64,000 nt of DNA from Streptomyces antnestii (GTDB lineage: Bacteria > Actinomycetota > Actinomycetes > Streptomycetales > Streptomycetaceae): NCBI RefSeq assembly GCF_004005495.1, contig NZ_RZYA01000005.1, positions 310,001 to 374,000 of the forward strand, in the 5' to 3' direction. Shown piece after piece: positions 16,159-23,395 of this stretch. The position numbers and the translations under genes are program-made. Every line of letters starts with the position of its first letter. Position 1 is the first letter of the stretch. Under the pieces are notes generated by a model. It was not told the DNA's origin, searched no databases, and saw nothing but the letters and a program-made list of their open reading frames with translations.

Positions 16159-16976
16159 AGATCTGGCTCGACGGCATACTGCAGGACCTCGAGGCCGCCC
16201 GTGTCTCGGTGTTCGACCACGGCCTGACCGTGGGCGACGGCATTTTCGAGACCGTGAAGTCGGTCGACGGGAAGCCGTTCGCGCTGACCCGCCACCTCGA
16301 CCGGCTGGCCCGCTCGGCGCGCGGCCTCGGCCTGCCCGAGCCCGACCTCGACGAGGTGCGCCGGGCCTGCGACGCCGTGCTCGACGCCAACCCGATGCCG
16401 CTCGGCCGGCTGCGGATCACGTACACCGGAGGCCTCTCGCCGCTGGGTTCGGACCGCGGTGAGCACGGGCCGACGCTCGTGGTCGCCCTCGGTGAGGTGG
16501 CCCGGCGCCCCGACTCCACCGCCACGGTCACGGTCCCGTGGACGCGCAACGAACGCGGCGCGCTCACCGGCCTGAAGACCACCTCGTACGCGGAGAACGT
16601 CGTCGCGCTCGCCCGCGCACGCGAACAGGGCGCCTCCGAGGCGCTGTTCGCCAACACGGTGGGTCAGCTCTGCGAGGGCACGGGGTCGAACGTCTTCGTC
16701 GTCCTCGACGGCGAGATCCACACCCCGCCGGTCGCCTCCGGCTGCCTCGCGGGCATCACGCGCGCGCTGGCCGTCGAGTGGACCGGTGCCAAGGAGACCG
16801 ATCTTCCGCTGGACGTCCTGGAGCGCGCCGACGAGATCTTCCTGACCTCGACGCTGCGCGACGTGCAGGGCGTGCACCGGGTCGACGGGCGCGAGCTGCC
16901 GGGTGCGCCCGGTCCCGTCACCGCCAAGGCGATGCGTGTCTTCGACGAGCGCGCGGCGGACGACGTCGACCCGTAG
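16155..16976 (+). CDS. pabC: Aminotransferase class IV, likely aminodeoxychorismate lyase
   Basis: A 273-aa PLP enzyme starting at GTG 16155, overlapping the previous stop (GTGA). It has the fold-type IV opening (WLDGIL, FDHGLTVGDGIFETVK), an Arg-containing phosphate or carboxylate site, the PLP lysine K141 in LKTTSYAENV and the EGTGSNVFVV glycine-rich cofactor loop. Because it is coupled to a PabB-like gene, 4-amino-4-deoxychorismate lyase (giving p-aminobenzoate plus pyruvate) is the best reading. Branched-chain or D-amino-acid aminotransferases share these motifs and cannot be excluded from sequence alone. Confidence 0.86.
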   Translation: MKIWLDGILQDLEAARVSVFDHGLTVGDGIFETVKSVDGKPFALTRHLDRLARSARGLGLPEPDLDEVRRACDAVLDANPMPLGRLRITYTGGLSPLGSDRGEHGPTLVVALGEVARRPDSTATVTVPWTRNERGALTGLKTTSYAENVVALARAREQGASEALFANTVGQLCEGTGSNVFVVLDGEIHTPPVASGCLAGITRALAVEWTGAKETDLPLDVLERADEIFLTSTLRDVQGVHRVDGRELPGAPGPVTAKAMRVFDERAADDVDP

Positions 16977-17046
16977 ACCCCGACCCGTAGGACCCAGCCC
17001 GTAAACGGGGTGACCAGGTGGGTCCGGGGCGGGTACAACACCCCTG

Positions 17047-17871
17047 ATGACCACCACCCTGCGGCCGACCGAGCCGCTTCAGCAAGGCGCCGACGGGACG
17101 CGCTCACGCCACTACCGCGTGTGTGTGAACAGCCGCCCCGTCGGCGAGCTGCGCCTCGCCACCCATCCGGTCTTCGGCCCCGGGGTGGCCCGGATCAGTG
17201 AGCTGCGGATCGACGAGGCGGACCGCGGCCGCGGCCGGGGCACCGTCGCCGCGCTCGCCGCCGAGGAGGTGGCGCGTGGCTGGGGCTGCGGCCGGATCGA
17301 GACGACGGTCCCCGCGTCGGCCGAGCGGGCCCTCGCCCTCGCCACCGCGCTCGGCTACGTGGAGCGCAACCGGAACATGGAGAAGGAACTCCCCGCCGAG
17401 CCGCCCGCCCTGCCGCCGGGCAGCACGGGACGGCGTATGACCGGCCCCGAGTTCACCGCGTGGGAGGCGTACACCCGGGCCGAGTACGTGCGCAGCCTGG
17501 TCGAGCGGGGTGTTCCGGAGGAGCAGGCGGGCGCGAAGGCCGAGGCCGATCACGCGGCGACGCTCGCGGACGGGCTCGCCACGTCCGACGCCGTCCTGAG
17601 CGTCCTGGAGGCGGACGGCGCCGTCGTGGGCACGCTGTGGGTCGCGCTGCGCGGCGAGCGCGCGTACGTCTACGACGTCGAGGTGGCGGCCGCGCACCGC
17701 GGGCACGGCCACGGACGCTCGCTGATGCTCCTCGCGGAGGCCGAGTCACGCGCCGCGGGCTTCACAGGGCTCGGGCTCAACGTCTTCGCGGGCAACACCC
17801 CGGCGGTCCGCCTGTACGAGTCGCTCGGCTACCGGGCGACCCTGTTCCACCTGTACAAACCACTGCTCTGA
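17047..17871 (+). CDS. Tandem GNAT-domain acetyltransferase
   Basis: A 274-aa protein with two acetyltransferase modules. The N-terminal one (about 15-115) has a recognisable but weakened acetyl-CoA loop (DRGRGRGTVAAL). The C-terminal one (about 140-274) has a canonical motif A (AAHRGHGHGRSLMLLAE) and the late GLNVFAGNTPAVRLYESLGYR segment that ends many GNAT domains. The C-terminal domain is probably the active one. Substrate unknown; tandem GNATs in actinobacteria include mycothiol synthase, but the sequence here does not show clear MshD features, so I do not name it. The gene converges with the DsbA-like gene, 22 bp apart. Confidence 0.85.
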   Translation: MTTTLRPTEPLQQGADGTRSRHYRVCVNSRPVGELRLATHPVFGPGVARISELRIDEADRGRGRGTVAALAAEEVARGWGCGRIETTVPASAERALALATALGYVERNRNMEKELPAEPPALPPGSTGRRMTGPEFTAWEAYTRAEYVRSLVERGVPEEQAGAKAEADHAATLADGLATSDAVLSVLEADGAVVGTLWVALRGERAYVYDVEVAAAHRGHGHGRSLMLLAEAESRAAGFTGLGLNVFAGNTPAVRLYESLGYRATLFHLYKPLL

Positions 17872-17893
17872 CCGGCCCGCGAGGAGTTCTGGA

Positions 17894-18415
17894 CTAGGCG
17901 CCGAGCAGCCGGTCCACGATCTCCTCGACCCGCGCGCGCAGCCCGTCCTGGCTCTTGCCGCCGTCGAGCCGCTCGCCGCCGACGACGTACGTGGGGGTAC
18001 CCGTCACGCCGATCGCCTTGCCCTCGGCCTGGTCCGCGTCGACGATCAGGATGTGCCGGCCGTCGACGAGCGCGGTGTCGAACTCCTCGGCGTCCAGGCC
18101 GAGTTCACCGGCGACCTGGACGAGGAACGGCTCGCCCTTGCGGTCGAACTCGTCGACCCGGCCGAGCACCGCTTCCACGTACGGCCAGCCCTGCCCCTGC
18201 TCGAAGGCCTCCTCCGCGGCCTGCGCGCCGGCGAAGGAGTGCTTGTGCTTCTCCAGGGGGAAGTGCCGCAGGCGCAGGTCGATGCGGTCGCCGTAGCGGG
18301 CCCGCAGCGCGCGCACGTCGTCGAGGGCGGTGCGGCAGTCGGGGCACTGGAGCTCGCACCAGACGTCGAGGACGGGGCGGCCCTGAGGGGCGGAGGCGGC
18401 AGAGGCGTCGTTCAT
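17894..18415 (-). CDS. DsbA-family thiol oxidoreductase (FrnE-like)
   Basis: A 173-aa thioredoxin-fold protein starting at the ATG at 18415; a longer frame upstream lacks a good start. The active site is C24-P-D-C27 in WCELQCPDC, followed by the all-helical insert of DsbA-like proteins and a cis-proline loop (GVTGTPTYVVGG near 148). There is no signal peptide or membrane span, so it should act in the cytoplasm, unlike classical DsbA. FrnE-type proteins are cytoplasmic disulfide oxidoreductases or isomerases. Redox partner and substrate are unknown. Confidence 0.87.
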   Translation of the reverse strand: MNDASAASAPQGRPVLDVWCELQCPDCRTALDDVRALRARYGDRIDLRLRHFPLEKHKHSFAGAQAAEEAFEQGQGWPYVEAVLGRVDEFDRKGEPFLVQVAGELGLDAEEFDTALVDGRHILIVDADQAEGKAIGVTGTPTYVVGGERLDGGKSQDGLRARVEEIVDRLLGA

Positions 18416-18588
18416 GGGACCAGTCTTCCAGCCGGGCGCCCCGGACCCCAATCGGGACCTGGGGAGGAGGGCGTACCCGGAAATGTCCCTGAGGTCCGGG
18501 CGGATCGTGGCCCGCGGACCCCGGTGCGGTGCACGATGGAGGGGACGGAACACGCCCCGTCGCCCGCCGCCCGTTCCAGGAGGACCGG

Positions 18589-19017
18589 ATGATTGCCGAG
18601 ACCGTCTGTTCCGCCGTGTCCGTGGCAGGGCTGGGCATCGCCGCGGTCACCGCGTACCGGAAGCGTTTCCTGAGGGCCGCGCGGATAGCGGCCTACTCGC
18701 TGGTGCCCATCGGCCTGGTGATGACCGGCGTGGTCGGCTGGCTGGCGGACACCGCGTTCAGCCCCACGGCGTGGGCCGGCTTCGTCGTGCTCGGCGGCGC
18801 GTGGCTGCTCTTCGCGGGAACGCGGGCGCTGGAGCGCCGCAAGGCCGGCACCCGCAAGGAGGCCGAGGCCGCACCCGAGTCCAAGGCCGTGGCCCCCGCC
18901 GCCTCCGCCCCCTCGCTGAGCCCGGCCACCAAGCCGACGGCGGCCCGTCCCACCACGAAACCCACGACCGAGGACTTCAGCGACATCGAGGCGATCCTGA
19001 AGAAGCACGGGATCTGA
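18589..19017 (+). CDS. Hypothetical two-span membrane protein with Ala/Pro/Thr-rich tail
   Basis: A 142-aa protein from the ATG at 18589, directly behind the strong site AGGAGG; an in-frame upstream start at 18529 has no such site. Two hydrophobic spans are visible (about 34-53 and 60-80) after a short N-terminal hydrophobic stretch. A disordered Ala/Pro/Lys/Thr region (about 90-128) follows, ending in the acidic-hydrophobic motif TEDFSDIEAILKKHGI, which looks like a small docking helix. I do not recognise the family; the layout resembles conserved Streptomyces membrane proteins without known role. It is divergent from the DsbA-like gene. Confidence 0.75.
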   Translation: MIAETVCSAVSVAGLGIAAVTAYRKRFLRAARIAAYSLVPIGLVMTGVVGWLADTAFSPTAWAGFVVLGGAWLLFAGTRALERRKAGTRKEAEAAPESKAVAPAASAPSLSPATKPTAARPTTKPTTEDFSDIEAILKKHGI

Positions 19018-19251
19018 GCCTCCGGCCGCGTGGAGCGCCTCAGCGGGCGGCGCCCGGACAGCGTTGCCGCGGGACGCGAGCCTGCGCCATCCATCGGCGC
19101 CTCTCATGATCGGCCGTGGACGGAAAACGGAGGGAGATGGACCTTTCTCGGTCGACTCGGCTCAGCACGGTCACGAGATCCGGCGAACTCCCGTTTCTTC
19201 CGGGCGTGTTGATCGCCGGAGGCGGCCCGGCTGCGCCATCATCGCCGCGAG

Positions 19252-19431
19252 ATGCTGGACACAACACAGGGCGCTGCCGCCCCGCAGGCCGACGAGCGGC
19301 ACGACGGCCTCGCGGCCGACGAACGCCGCGGCTGCCTCTTCGCACTGTCACAGCCGCCTTTGATGATCTTTCTGGCGGTGATCGGCTGCCTGCTGCTACT
19401 GGCTTCGCTGCACGATCTGTTCCTGCTGTGA
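19252..19431 (+). CDS. Possible small membrane protein (59 aa)
   Basis: A short reading frame from ATG 19252 to TGA 19429-19431. The first 27 residues are polar (APQADERHDGLAADERRG). Residues about 37-59 form a hydrophobic helix (LMIFLAVIGCLLLLASLHDL) ending almost at the C-terminus, which would give a tail-anchored single-span protein. Codon choice is less GC-biased than neighbours and the ribosome site is weak (CCGCGAG). The rest of the 19018-19459 interval shows no other gene. Plausible but unproven. Confidence 0.4.
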   Translation: MLDTTQGAAAPQADERHDGLAADERRGCLFALSQPPLMIFLAVIGCLLLLASLHDLFLL

Positions 19432-19459
19432 CCGGCCTGCTGTGACGACGCGGCACGCC

Positions 19460-20023
19460 TCAGCGTGCCGCCTCCTTGCGGCGCGCCCGGTACGCCGCCA
19501 CGTGCAAGCGGTTTCCACAGGTGCGGCTGTCGCAGTACCGCCGCGAGCGGTTGCGTGAGAGGTCGACGAACGCGCGCCGGCAGTCCGGTGCCTCGCAGCG
19601 CCGCAGACGCTCCTGCTCCCCGGCGACGACGAAGAAGGCGAGCGCCATCCCGCAGTCGGCCGCGAGGTGGTCGGCGACGGACGCGCCGGGCGCGAAGTAA
19701 TGGACATGCCAGTCGTAGCCGTCGTGGTCCGTCAGGCGCGGCGTGGTCCCCGCCGCGGCGACCAGCTCGTTGATCAGTGAGGCCGCGGCATGAGCGTCGG
19801 GCGCCGCGAAGACGGCGGCGAACCGGGCCCGTACCTGCCGTACACCGTCGAGGTCACGCTCCGCGAGCACCCCGACGTCGCTGATGTCGTTCCTTCGTAC
19901 GAACTCGCCAAGAGCCGCCACATCGGTCAGCCCGTCGTCGGCCGCCTGCTCGTCGTCCGGTGCGGTGTTCACCAGATCCACCACGGTGTCGAGGGCGCAC
20001 CGGGTGTCGTGGGTGATCAGCAC
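19460..20023 (-). CDS. CGNR zinc-finger (ABATE-domain) transcriptional regulator-like protein
   Basis: A 187-aa protein. Residues about 1-130 match the ABATE domain (opening DTVVDLVNT, GFVRRN-like region, then HYFAPGASVADHLAADCGMALA). The C-terminal 45 residues are a CGNR zinc finger with C143, C148, C163 and C168-type spacing in RRCEAPDCRRAFVDLSRNRSRR and YCDSRTCGNRLHVAAYRARR. The CGNR unit is thought to bind DNA and the ABATE part to sense a small ligand, so it is probably a stress or metabolite regulator; its target is unknown. The operator may lie in the palindrome-rich gap upstream. Confidence 0.88.
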   Translation of the reverse strand: MLITHDTRCALDTVVDLVNTAPDDEQAADDGLTDVAALGEFVRRNDISDVGVLAERDLDGVRQVRARFAAVFAAPDAHAAASLINELVAAAGTTPRLTDHDGYDWHVHYFAPGASVADHLAADCGMALAFFVVAGEQERLRRCEAPDCRRAFVDLSRNRSRRYCDSRTCGNRLHVAAYRARRKEAAR

Positions 20024-20126
20024 GATTTGCTCCCTGGCCTGGGGGGTCGGGCCTGTGCCCGCCGATGCTGGCCGATGTTATAGGTCCGGTCGGCGGTGTG
20101 GCGCCTGTCCGTCGGCCCGCACGACG

Positions 20127-20172
20127 CACCGGCGCCGCCGCCGTGGGAGATCCCACGGCGGCGGCGCCGGTG
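20127..20172. repeat. Perfect 22-bp inverted repeat between ssgB and the CGNR gene
   Basis: Arms 20127-20148 and 20151-20172 are exact reverse complements separated by only two bases, a 46-bp near-perfect palindrome. It lies about 100 bp downstream of ssgB and about 100 bp upstream of the CGNR gene, both on the minus strand. A terminator for ssgB is the simplest reading; an operator for the CGNR protein is possible. The surrounding gap 20024-20279 has no gene. Confidence 0.8.
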
Positions 20173-20247
20173 TATGCCGTATGCGGTTGTTGTGGCTCGG
20201 TCCGTCTCCCCGAGTGGACGGCGTCGAGCGGCTCTCGCGGTGCGTGA

Positions 20248-20274
20248 CTCCGGCACGGTGCCGGAGCCGGCTCC
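20248..20274 (-). terminator. Overlapping small palindromes just after ssgB
   Basis: CTCCGGCAC (20248-20256) pairs with GTGCCGGAG (20258-20266), and GGAGCCGGCTCC (20263-20274) is itself a palindrome sharing bases with it. They sit 6-32 bases past the ssgB stop on the transcribed strand, so they may be 3'-end structures of that mRNA. Confidence 0.5.
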
Positions 20275-20279
20275 AGGCC

Positions 20280-20693
20280 TTAGCTTTCGGCCAGGATGTG
20301 TGAGAGCTCCGTGTCGAGATCGAAGTGACGGTGTTCCGTGCCGGGTGGCACGGCCGCGTCGGTCCTCTTCAGGAACGACTCCAGCGCCCTCGCAGGGGCT
20401 TCGAGCAGAGCCTCACCCTCCGGAGAGCTGAGAGCGATGCAGACGACGCCCTGGCCGTGACTACGGGATGGCCAGACTCGGACGTCGCCGGTGCCGGTGG
20501 GCCGGTGCAGCCCCTCGGCGAGCAGGTCGCGGGCGAACACCCATTCGACCGTTTCTTCGGCTCCGGTGTGGAAGGTGGCGTGCACGGCGTAGGGATCGGC
20601 CGTGTCATACCGCAGTCCTGCGGGTACAGGCAGTGAGGACTCGCTCGACACAACGAGGCGCAGGTGCAGCTCGCAGCTGACCGTGGTGTTCAT
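20280..20693 (-). CDS. ssgB: Sporulation-specific cell-division activator SsgB
   Basis: A 137-aa SsgA-like (SALP) protein whose sequence agrees with my memory of the extremely conserved Streptomyces SsgB: start MNTTVSCELHLRLVV, then ESSLPVPAGLRYDTADPYAV, WVFARDLLAEGLHRPTGTGD and the end LDTELSHILAES. In Streptomyces SsgB recruits FtsZ to future septum sites in aerial hyphae and is essential for sporulation septation (established knowledge). The start is the ATG at 20693; a longer frame adds a basic N-terminus not found in SsgB and lacks a ribosome site. The preceding GAAAGG is modest. Presence of this gene is strong evidence for a sporulating streptomycete. Confidence 0.96.
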   Translation of the reverse strand: MNTTVSCELHLRLVVSSESSLPVPAGLRYDTADPYAVHATFHTGAEETVEWVFARDLLAEGLHRPTGTGDVRVWPSRSHGQGVVCIALSSPEGEALLEAPARALESFLKRTDAAVPPGTEHRHFDLDTELSHILAES

Positions 20694-20883
20694 AAGCGCC
20701 AGGGCCTTTCGCTCAGTGTGCGCTCGGGGATTCGCACGTCGGCGAAATCGACATGCCACCTACGGTGCCGTTGTAAACCCCTCTGCGTGTTTTGAGTGTC
20801 TTTAGGTAGCTCGTACGGCGCAGTGTTTCTCCGTCAGGAACGGCCATTCCGGTGACAGGAATCCGTCGGGTAGGTTTGGTTGT

Positions 20884-21330
20884 ATGAATACGGGGAGTGA
20901 CGAAGCGGCCGGGTCTGAATCCGTGGTCGCGGTGACGGGGGACGGGGCGAAGGCCGAGCCGGTGCTCGGGTCCCGGGCGCCGGCGTTCATCAAGGCGCGC
21001 AAGGCCCTGCATGTGAGCTGGCAGGTCGGCGTCTTCGTGGTGGGGCTCGCGGTGGTGGTGGCGGGCGTGATCATGCTGCCGCTGCCGGGCCCGGGCTGGC
21101 TGGTGATCTTCGGTGGCATGGCGATCTGGGCGACCGAGTTCGTCTGGGCGCAGCTCGTGCTCCGCTGGACGAAGCGCAAGGTCACCGAGGCCACGCAGCG
21201 TGCGCTCGATCCGGCGGTGCGCCGCCGGAACATCATCCTGACCTCGGTCGGCCTGGTGATCGTCGCCGTGCTCGTGGGGATCTACGTGTGGAAGTTCGGC
21301 TTCGAGATGCCGTGGAAGATCAAGGAGTGA
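20884..21330 (+). CDS. PGPGW-motif membrane protein (TIGR02611-like)
   Basis: A 148-aa protein with a polar N-terminal 45 residues, then membrane segments at about 49-68 (VGVFVVGLAVVVAGVIML), about 72-92 and about 118-137. The segment LPLPGPGWLVIFGGMAIWATE is the signature PGPGW motif of a family of actinobacterial membrane proteins of unknown function. It is divergent from ssgB with a gap of about 190 bp that must hold both promoters. The C-terminus is short and basic (WKIKE). No biochemical role can be given. Confidence 0.85.
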   Translation: MNTGSDEAAGSESVVAVTGDGAKAEPVLGSRAPAFIKARKALHVSWQVGVFVVGLAVVVAGVIMLPLPGPGWLVIFGGMAIWATEFVWAQLVLRWTKRKVTEATQRALDPAVRRRNIILTSVGLVIVAVLVGIYVWKFGFEMPWKIKE

Positions 21331-21415
21331 GCGGGGTGTCCCGCGAGGGTCGTGGTGGGGGCGTCGGGGCTGGTCGGAGCACCCGCTGACATGCGGTAAT
21401 GTTCTCTCTGCGCCC

Positions 21416-21487
21416 GGGCGATTAGCTCAGTGGGAGAGCGCTTCGTTCACACCGAAGAGGTCACTGGTTCGAACCCAGTATCGCCCA
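21416..21487 (+). tRNA. tRNA-Val (anticodon CAC), copy 1
   Basis: 72-nt cloverleaf: acceptor GGGCGAT/ATCGCCC, D-arm AGCTCAGTGGGAGAGC, anticodon stem CTTCG/CGAAG with loop TTCACAC (anticodon CAC), T-arm CTGGTTCGAACCCAG and discriminator A. CCA is not encoded (CCC follows). TAATGT at 21397-21402 is a possible -10 element without a clear -35. Confidence 0.96.
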
Positions 21488-21494
21488 CCCCGGA

Positions 21495-21532
21495 CCGAGG
21501 GCCCCGGAGGCATCAGCCTCCGGGGCCCTCGG
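21495..21532 (+). terminator. Terminator of tRNA-Val(CAC) copy 1
   Basis: Perfect 17-bp inverted repeat, arms 21495-21511 and 21516-21532 with loop ATCA, followed by CGTTTCC. It starts seven bases after the tRNA, so the tRNA is its own transcription unit. Confidence 0.88.
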
Positions 21533-21853
21533 CGTTTCCATCTCCGGCCGCCTTGATCGGCAAGCGCTTTCTGCGCGTACGGCGAGCGTAAGGCGGCGGG
21601 GCGTGTTCCCCTGCGTCCGGGTGAGTGTCCGATGAGCGGAACGGGAATCCCGTAATCCATACGGACGCTCGCGCATTACCCGTTGGTACCTTCCGCAATT
21701 CGGCAGTTGTACGAAAGCTGATCCCGTTTCAGGAGATCTGGAGTTCCGCAGTTCGCCCGGAAAGCCGAACTCCTGACGGTGAATCAATGACAGTCGGCAT
21801 CCCGCCAATTCACGTTCACGTACCGGGGCCCTGCCACGGGGCACACTCCCTGC
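21533..21853 (+). other. About 320-bp non-coding gap between tRNA-Val terminator and SRPBCC gene
   Basis: No gene is supported here. The stretch is AT-richer than its surroundings (for example 21640-21800). It includes AAGCGCTTT at 21563-21571, reminiscent of LacI-family half-sites, and a small inverted repeat GGAGTTC (21740-21746)/GAACTCC (21767-21773). Open frames crossing it on both strands look like shadows. Confidence 0.5.
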
Positions 21854-22300
21854 ATGGACTGGAGCCACTACCGCTTCCGCAGTGTCTGGGACCTGCCCGC
21901 GGAACCCGCCGACGTGTACGCGGTCCTCGAACGCGCCGAGGACTACCCCCGGTGGTGGCCCCAGGTGCGCGAGGCCAGACCGTTCGAAGGGGGCGGCGGC
22001 ACCGCACGCTTCCGCTCGTTCCTCCCGTACGACCTGGTCGTGAAAGCCGTCGAACGGCACCACGATCCCGCGGCCGGGATCCTCGAGATCGCCCTGTGGG
22101 GGGACCTGGAGGGCTGGGTGCGCTGGACGGTCTGGGCCCACGCGGGCGGGACGCGCGCTCTCTTCGAGCAGGAGGTGGAGGTGACAAGGCCCCTCATGCG
22201 TCGGCTCGCCCTCGTCGGCCGGCCGCTGTTCCGTGCCAACCACGCGCTGATGATGCGCAGTGGGCGGCGCGGGCTCACCGCGCTGCTGAAGGGGTCCTGA
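21854..22300 (+). CDS. SRPBCC-superfamily (polyketide cyclase/START-like) protein
   Basis: A 148-aa protein opening WSHYRFRSVWDLPAEPADVYAVLERAEDYPRWWPQVREA. The VYAVLERAEDYPRWW part is the classic helix after the first strand of SRPBCC (helix-grip) proteins. These fold around a hydrophobic ligand cavity and include cyclases, lipid carriers and coenzyme Q-binding proteins. No catalytic residues are evident and the ligand is unknown. The gene lies between two identical tRNA-Val(CAC) genes, and its stop is about 10 bases before a promoter-like element for the second of them. Confidence 0.8.
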   Translation: MDWSHYRFRSVWDLPAEPADVYAVLERAEDYPRWWPQVREARPFEGGGGTARFRSFLPYDLVVKAVERHHDPAAGILEIALWGDLEGWVRWTVWAHAGGTRALFEQEVEVTRPLMRRLALVGRPLFRANHALMMRSGRRGLTALLKGS

Positions 22301-22310
22301 CCGAACCGGT

Positions 22311-22340
22311 TTGATGGAAACCCGCCGGGGCCTGTATGGT
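22311..22340 (+). promoter_or_regulatory. Promoter of tRNA-Val(CAC) copy 2
   Basis: TTGATG (22311-22316) and TATGGT (22335-22340) are 18 bp apart and end 13 bases before the mature tRNA, a good vegetative-type promoter. It starts 11 bases after the SRPBCC stop. Confidence 0.6.
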
Positions 22341-22353
22341 TCAACCCGTTCCC

Positions 22354-22425
22354 GGGCGATTAGCTCAGTGGGAGAGCGCTTCGTTCACACCGAAGAGGTC
22401 ACTGGTTCGAACCCAGTATCGCCCA
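22354..22425 (+). tRNA. tRNA-Val (anticodon CAC), copy 2
   Basis: Identical over all 72 nt to the copy at 21416-21487, with anticodon loop TTCACAC and discriminator A. Identity continues a few bases on both sides (CCC before, CCCCGGA after). CCA is not encoded. Confidence 0.96.
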
Positions 22426-22433
22426 CCCCGGAG

Positions 22434-22466
22434 AAAGCCGGTCCGTCAGCTGACGGACCGGCTTTT
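22434..22466. terminator. Terminator after tRNA-Val(CAC) copy 2, shared with the exonuclease gene
   Basis: Perfect 15-bp arms 22434-22448 and 22451-22465 around a GC centre, with TTTT at 22463-22466 on the plus strand and TTT on the minus strand. It lies between the tRNA and the 3' end of the minus-strand exonuclease gene (stop at 22490), so it can serve both. Confidence 0.88.
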
Positions 22467-22489
22467 CTGTCTCTCGGGGCGGGCAACTC

Positions 22490-23215
22490 TCAGGCGGCCT
22501 CGCGCAGTTCCGTCCGCATCGGCCACGCCGGATCCACCGTCTCCAGGCTCCCGCTGCGCGCGAACCACGCCTGCAGCCCCCGCGCCTGCGCCGCGTGCCA
22601 CACCGCCTGCAGTGTGTGCAGCTCGGCGGGGGACAGATGCTCCAGACGGGACGCGAACCGGCGCCCCACGGCCCGTACGACGTCCAGGGACGCCTGTGCG
22701 TCCGCGGCCGCGTCGTGGGCGCCGTCGAGCACCACCTCGTAGTGCGCGCACAGGTCCGTCAGGGTGCGGCGGCCCTTGCGGTAGCGGTCCAGGTGCTTGT
22801 CGAGGACCCGCGGGTCGAGAACGCACAGCGGTGAACTCTCCATGTAGCGGCCGAGCGAGGACGCCCGGTGGCGCCGCAACTCCCGGTCGAGCAGCGTCAG
22901 GTCGAACGGCGCGTTCATCACCACCAGCGGGCGGCCCGCCGCGGCCTGTTCGCCGAGCTCCCTGGCTATCTCCTCCATGACGGGAGCCGGCCAGCGGCCG
23001 TTGCGCTGCAGGTGTTCGTCCGTCAGACCGTGCACCTCCGTCGCCCCCGCCGGCACCGGCACCCCCGGATTCACCAGCCAGCGCGTCACGCGCGGCCGGC
23101 AGCCGGGAGCGTCCTGCACCACGACGGCGGCCGACACGATGCGGTCGCTCTCCACGTCCACGCCGGTGGTCTCGGTGTCGAAGGCGGCCAGAGGACCCTC
23201 GTACCAGCACGTCAT
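22490..23215 (-). CDS. DnaQ-like (DEDDh) 3'-5' exonuclease
   Basis: A 241-aa protein with all exonuclease motifs: Exo I D13-x-E15 in LAAFDTETTGVD, Exo II D105 in MNAPFDLTLLD and Exo III H167...D172 in GAHDAAADAQASLDV, making it a DEDDh enzyme. Such proteins degrade 3' ends of DNA or RNA, as proofreading subunits, RNase T/D-like factors or free repair nucleases. The domain fills residues about 8-185. The remaining 55 residues contain a short Arg-rich and aromatic tail (LHTLQAVWHAAQARGLQAWF) often seen in actinobacterial stand-alone members. It is divergent from the DUF4365-like gene. Substrate unknown. Confidence 0.92.
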   Translation of the reverse strand: MTCWYEGPLAAFDTETTGVDVESDRIVSAAVVVQDAPGCRPRVTRWLVNPGVPVPAGATEVHGLTDEHLQRNGRWPAPVMEEIARELGEQAAAGRPLVVMNAPFDLTLLDRELRRHRASSLGRYMESSPLCVLDPRVLDKHLDRYRKGRRTLTDLCAHYEVVLDGAHDAAADAQASLDVVRAVGRRFASRLEHLSPAELHTLQAVWHAAQARGLQAWFARSGSLETVDPAWPMRTELREAA

Positions 23216-23395
23216 GTCAATGCAACTCCTCGTTCACGCCCGGCAGATGACGTCCCGATGACGTGTGCCGACTGCCCGGTTCCGTGATACCCGGGCTGTT
23301 TGCGTCGTACGCCGACCGGAGACAACACAGATACGGGTCATGGCAGTTCAGCGGCCCGCCGAGGGGATTCACCTGTTTCGGAAGGCCAGTTCGAC

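Noticed and set aside
21563..21571. LacI-family operator (AAGCGCTTT)
   Set aside because: A nine-base palindrome alone is weak, and no sugar regulator or transporter gene is nearby.
21416..22425. Integrated element bounded by tRNA direct repeats
   Set aside because: Only one small gene and no integrase lies between; kept only as an observation on duplicated tRNAs.
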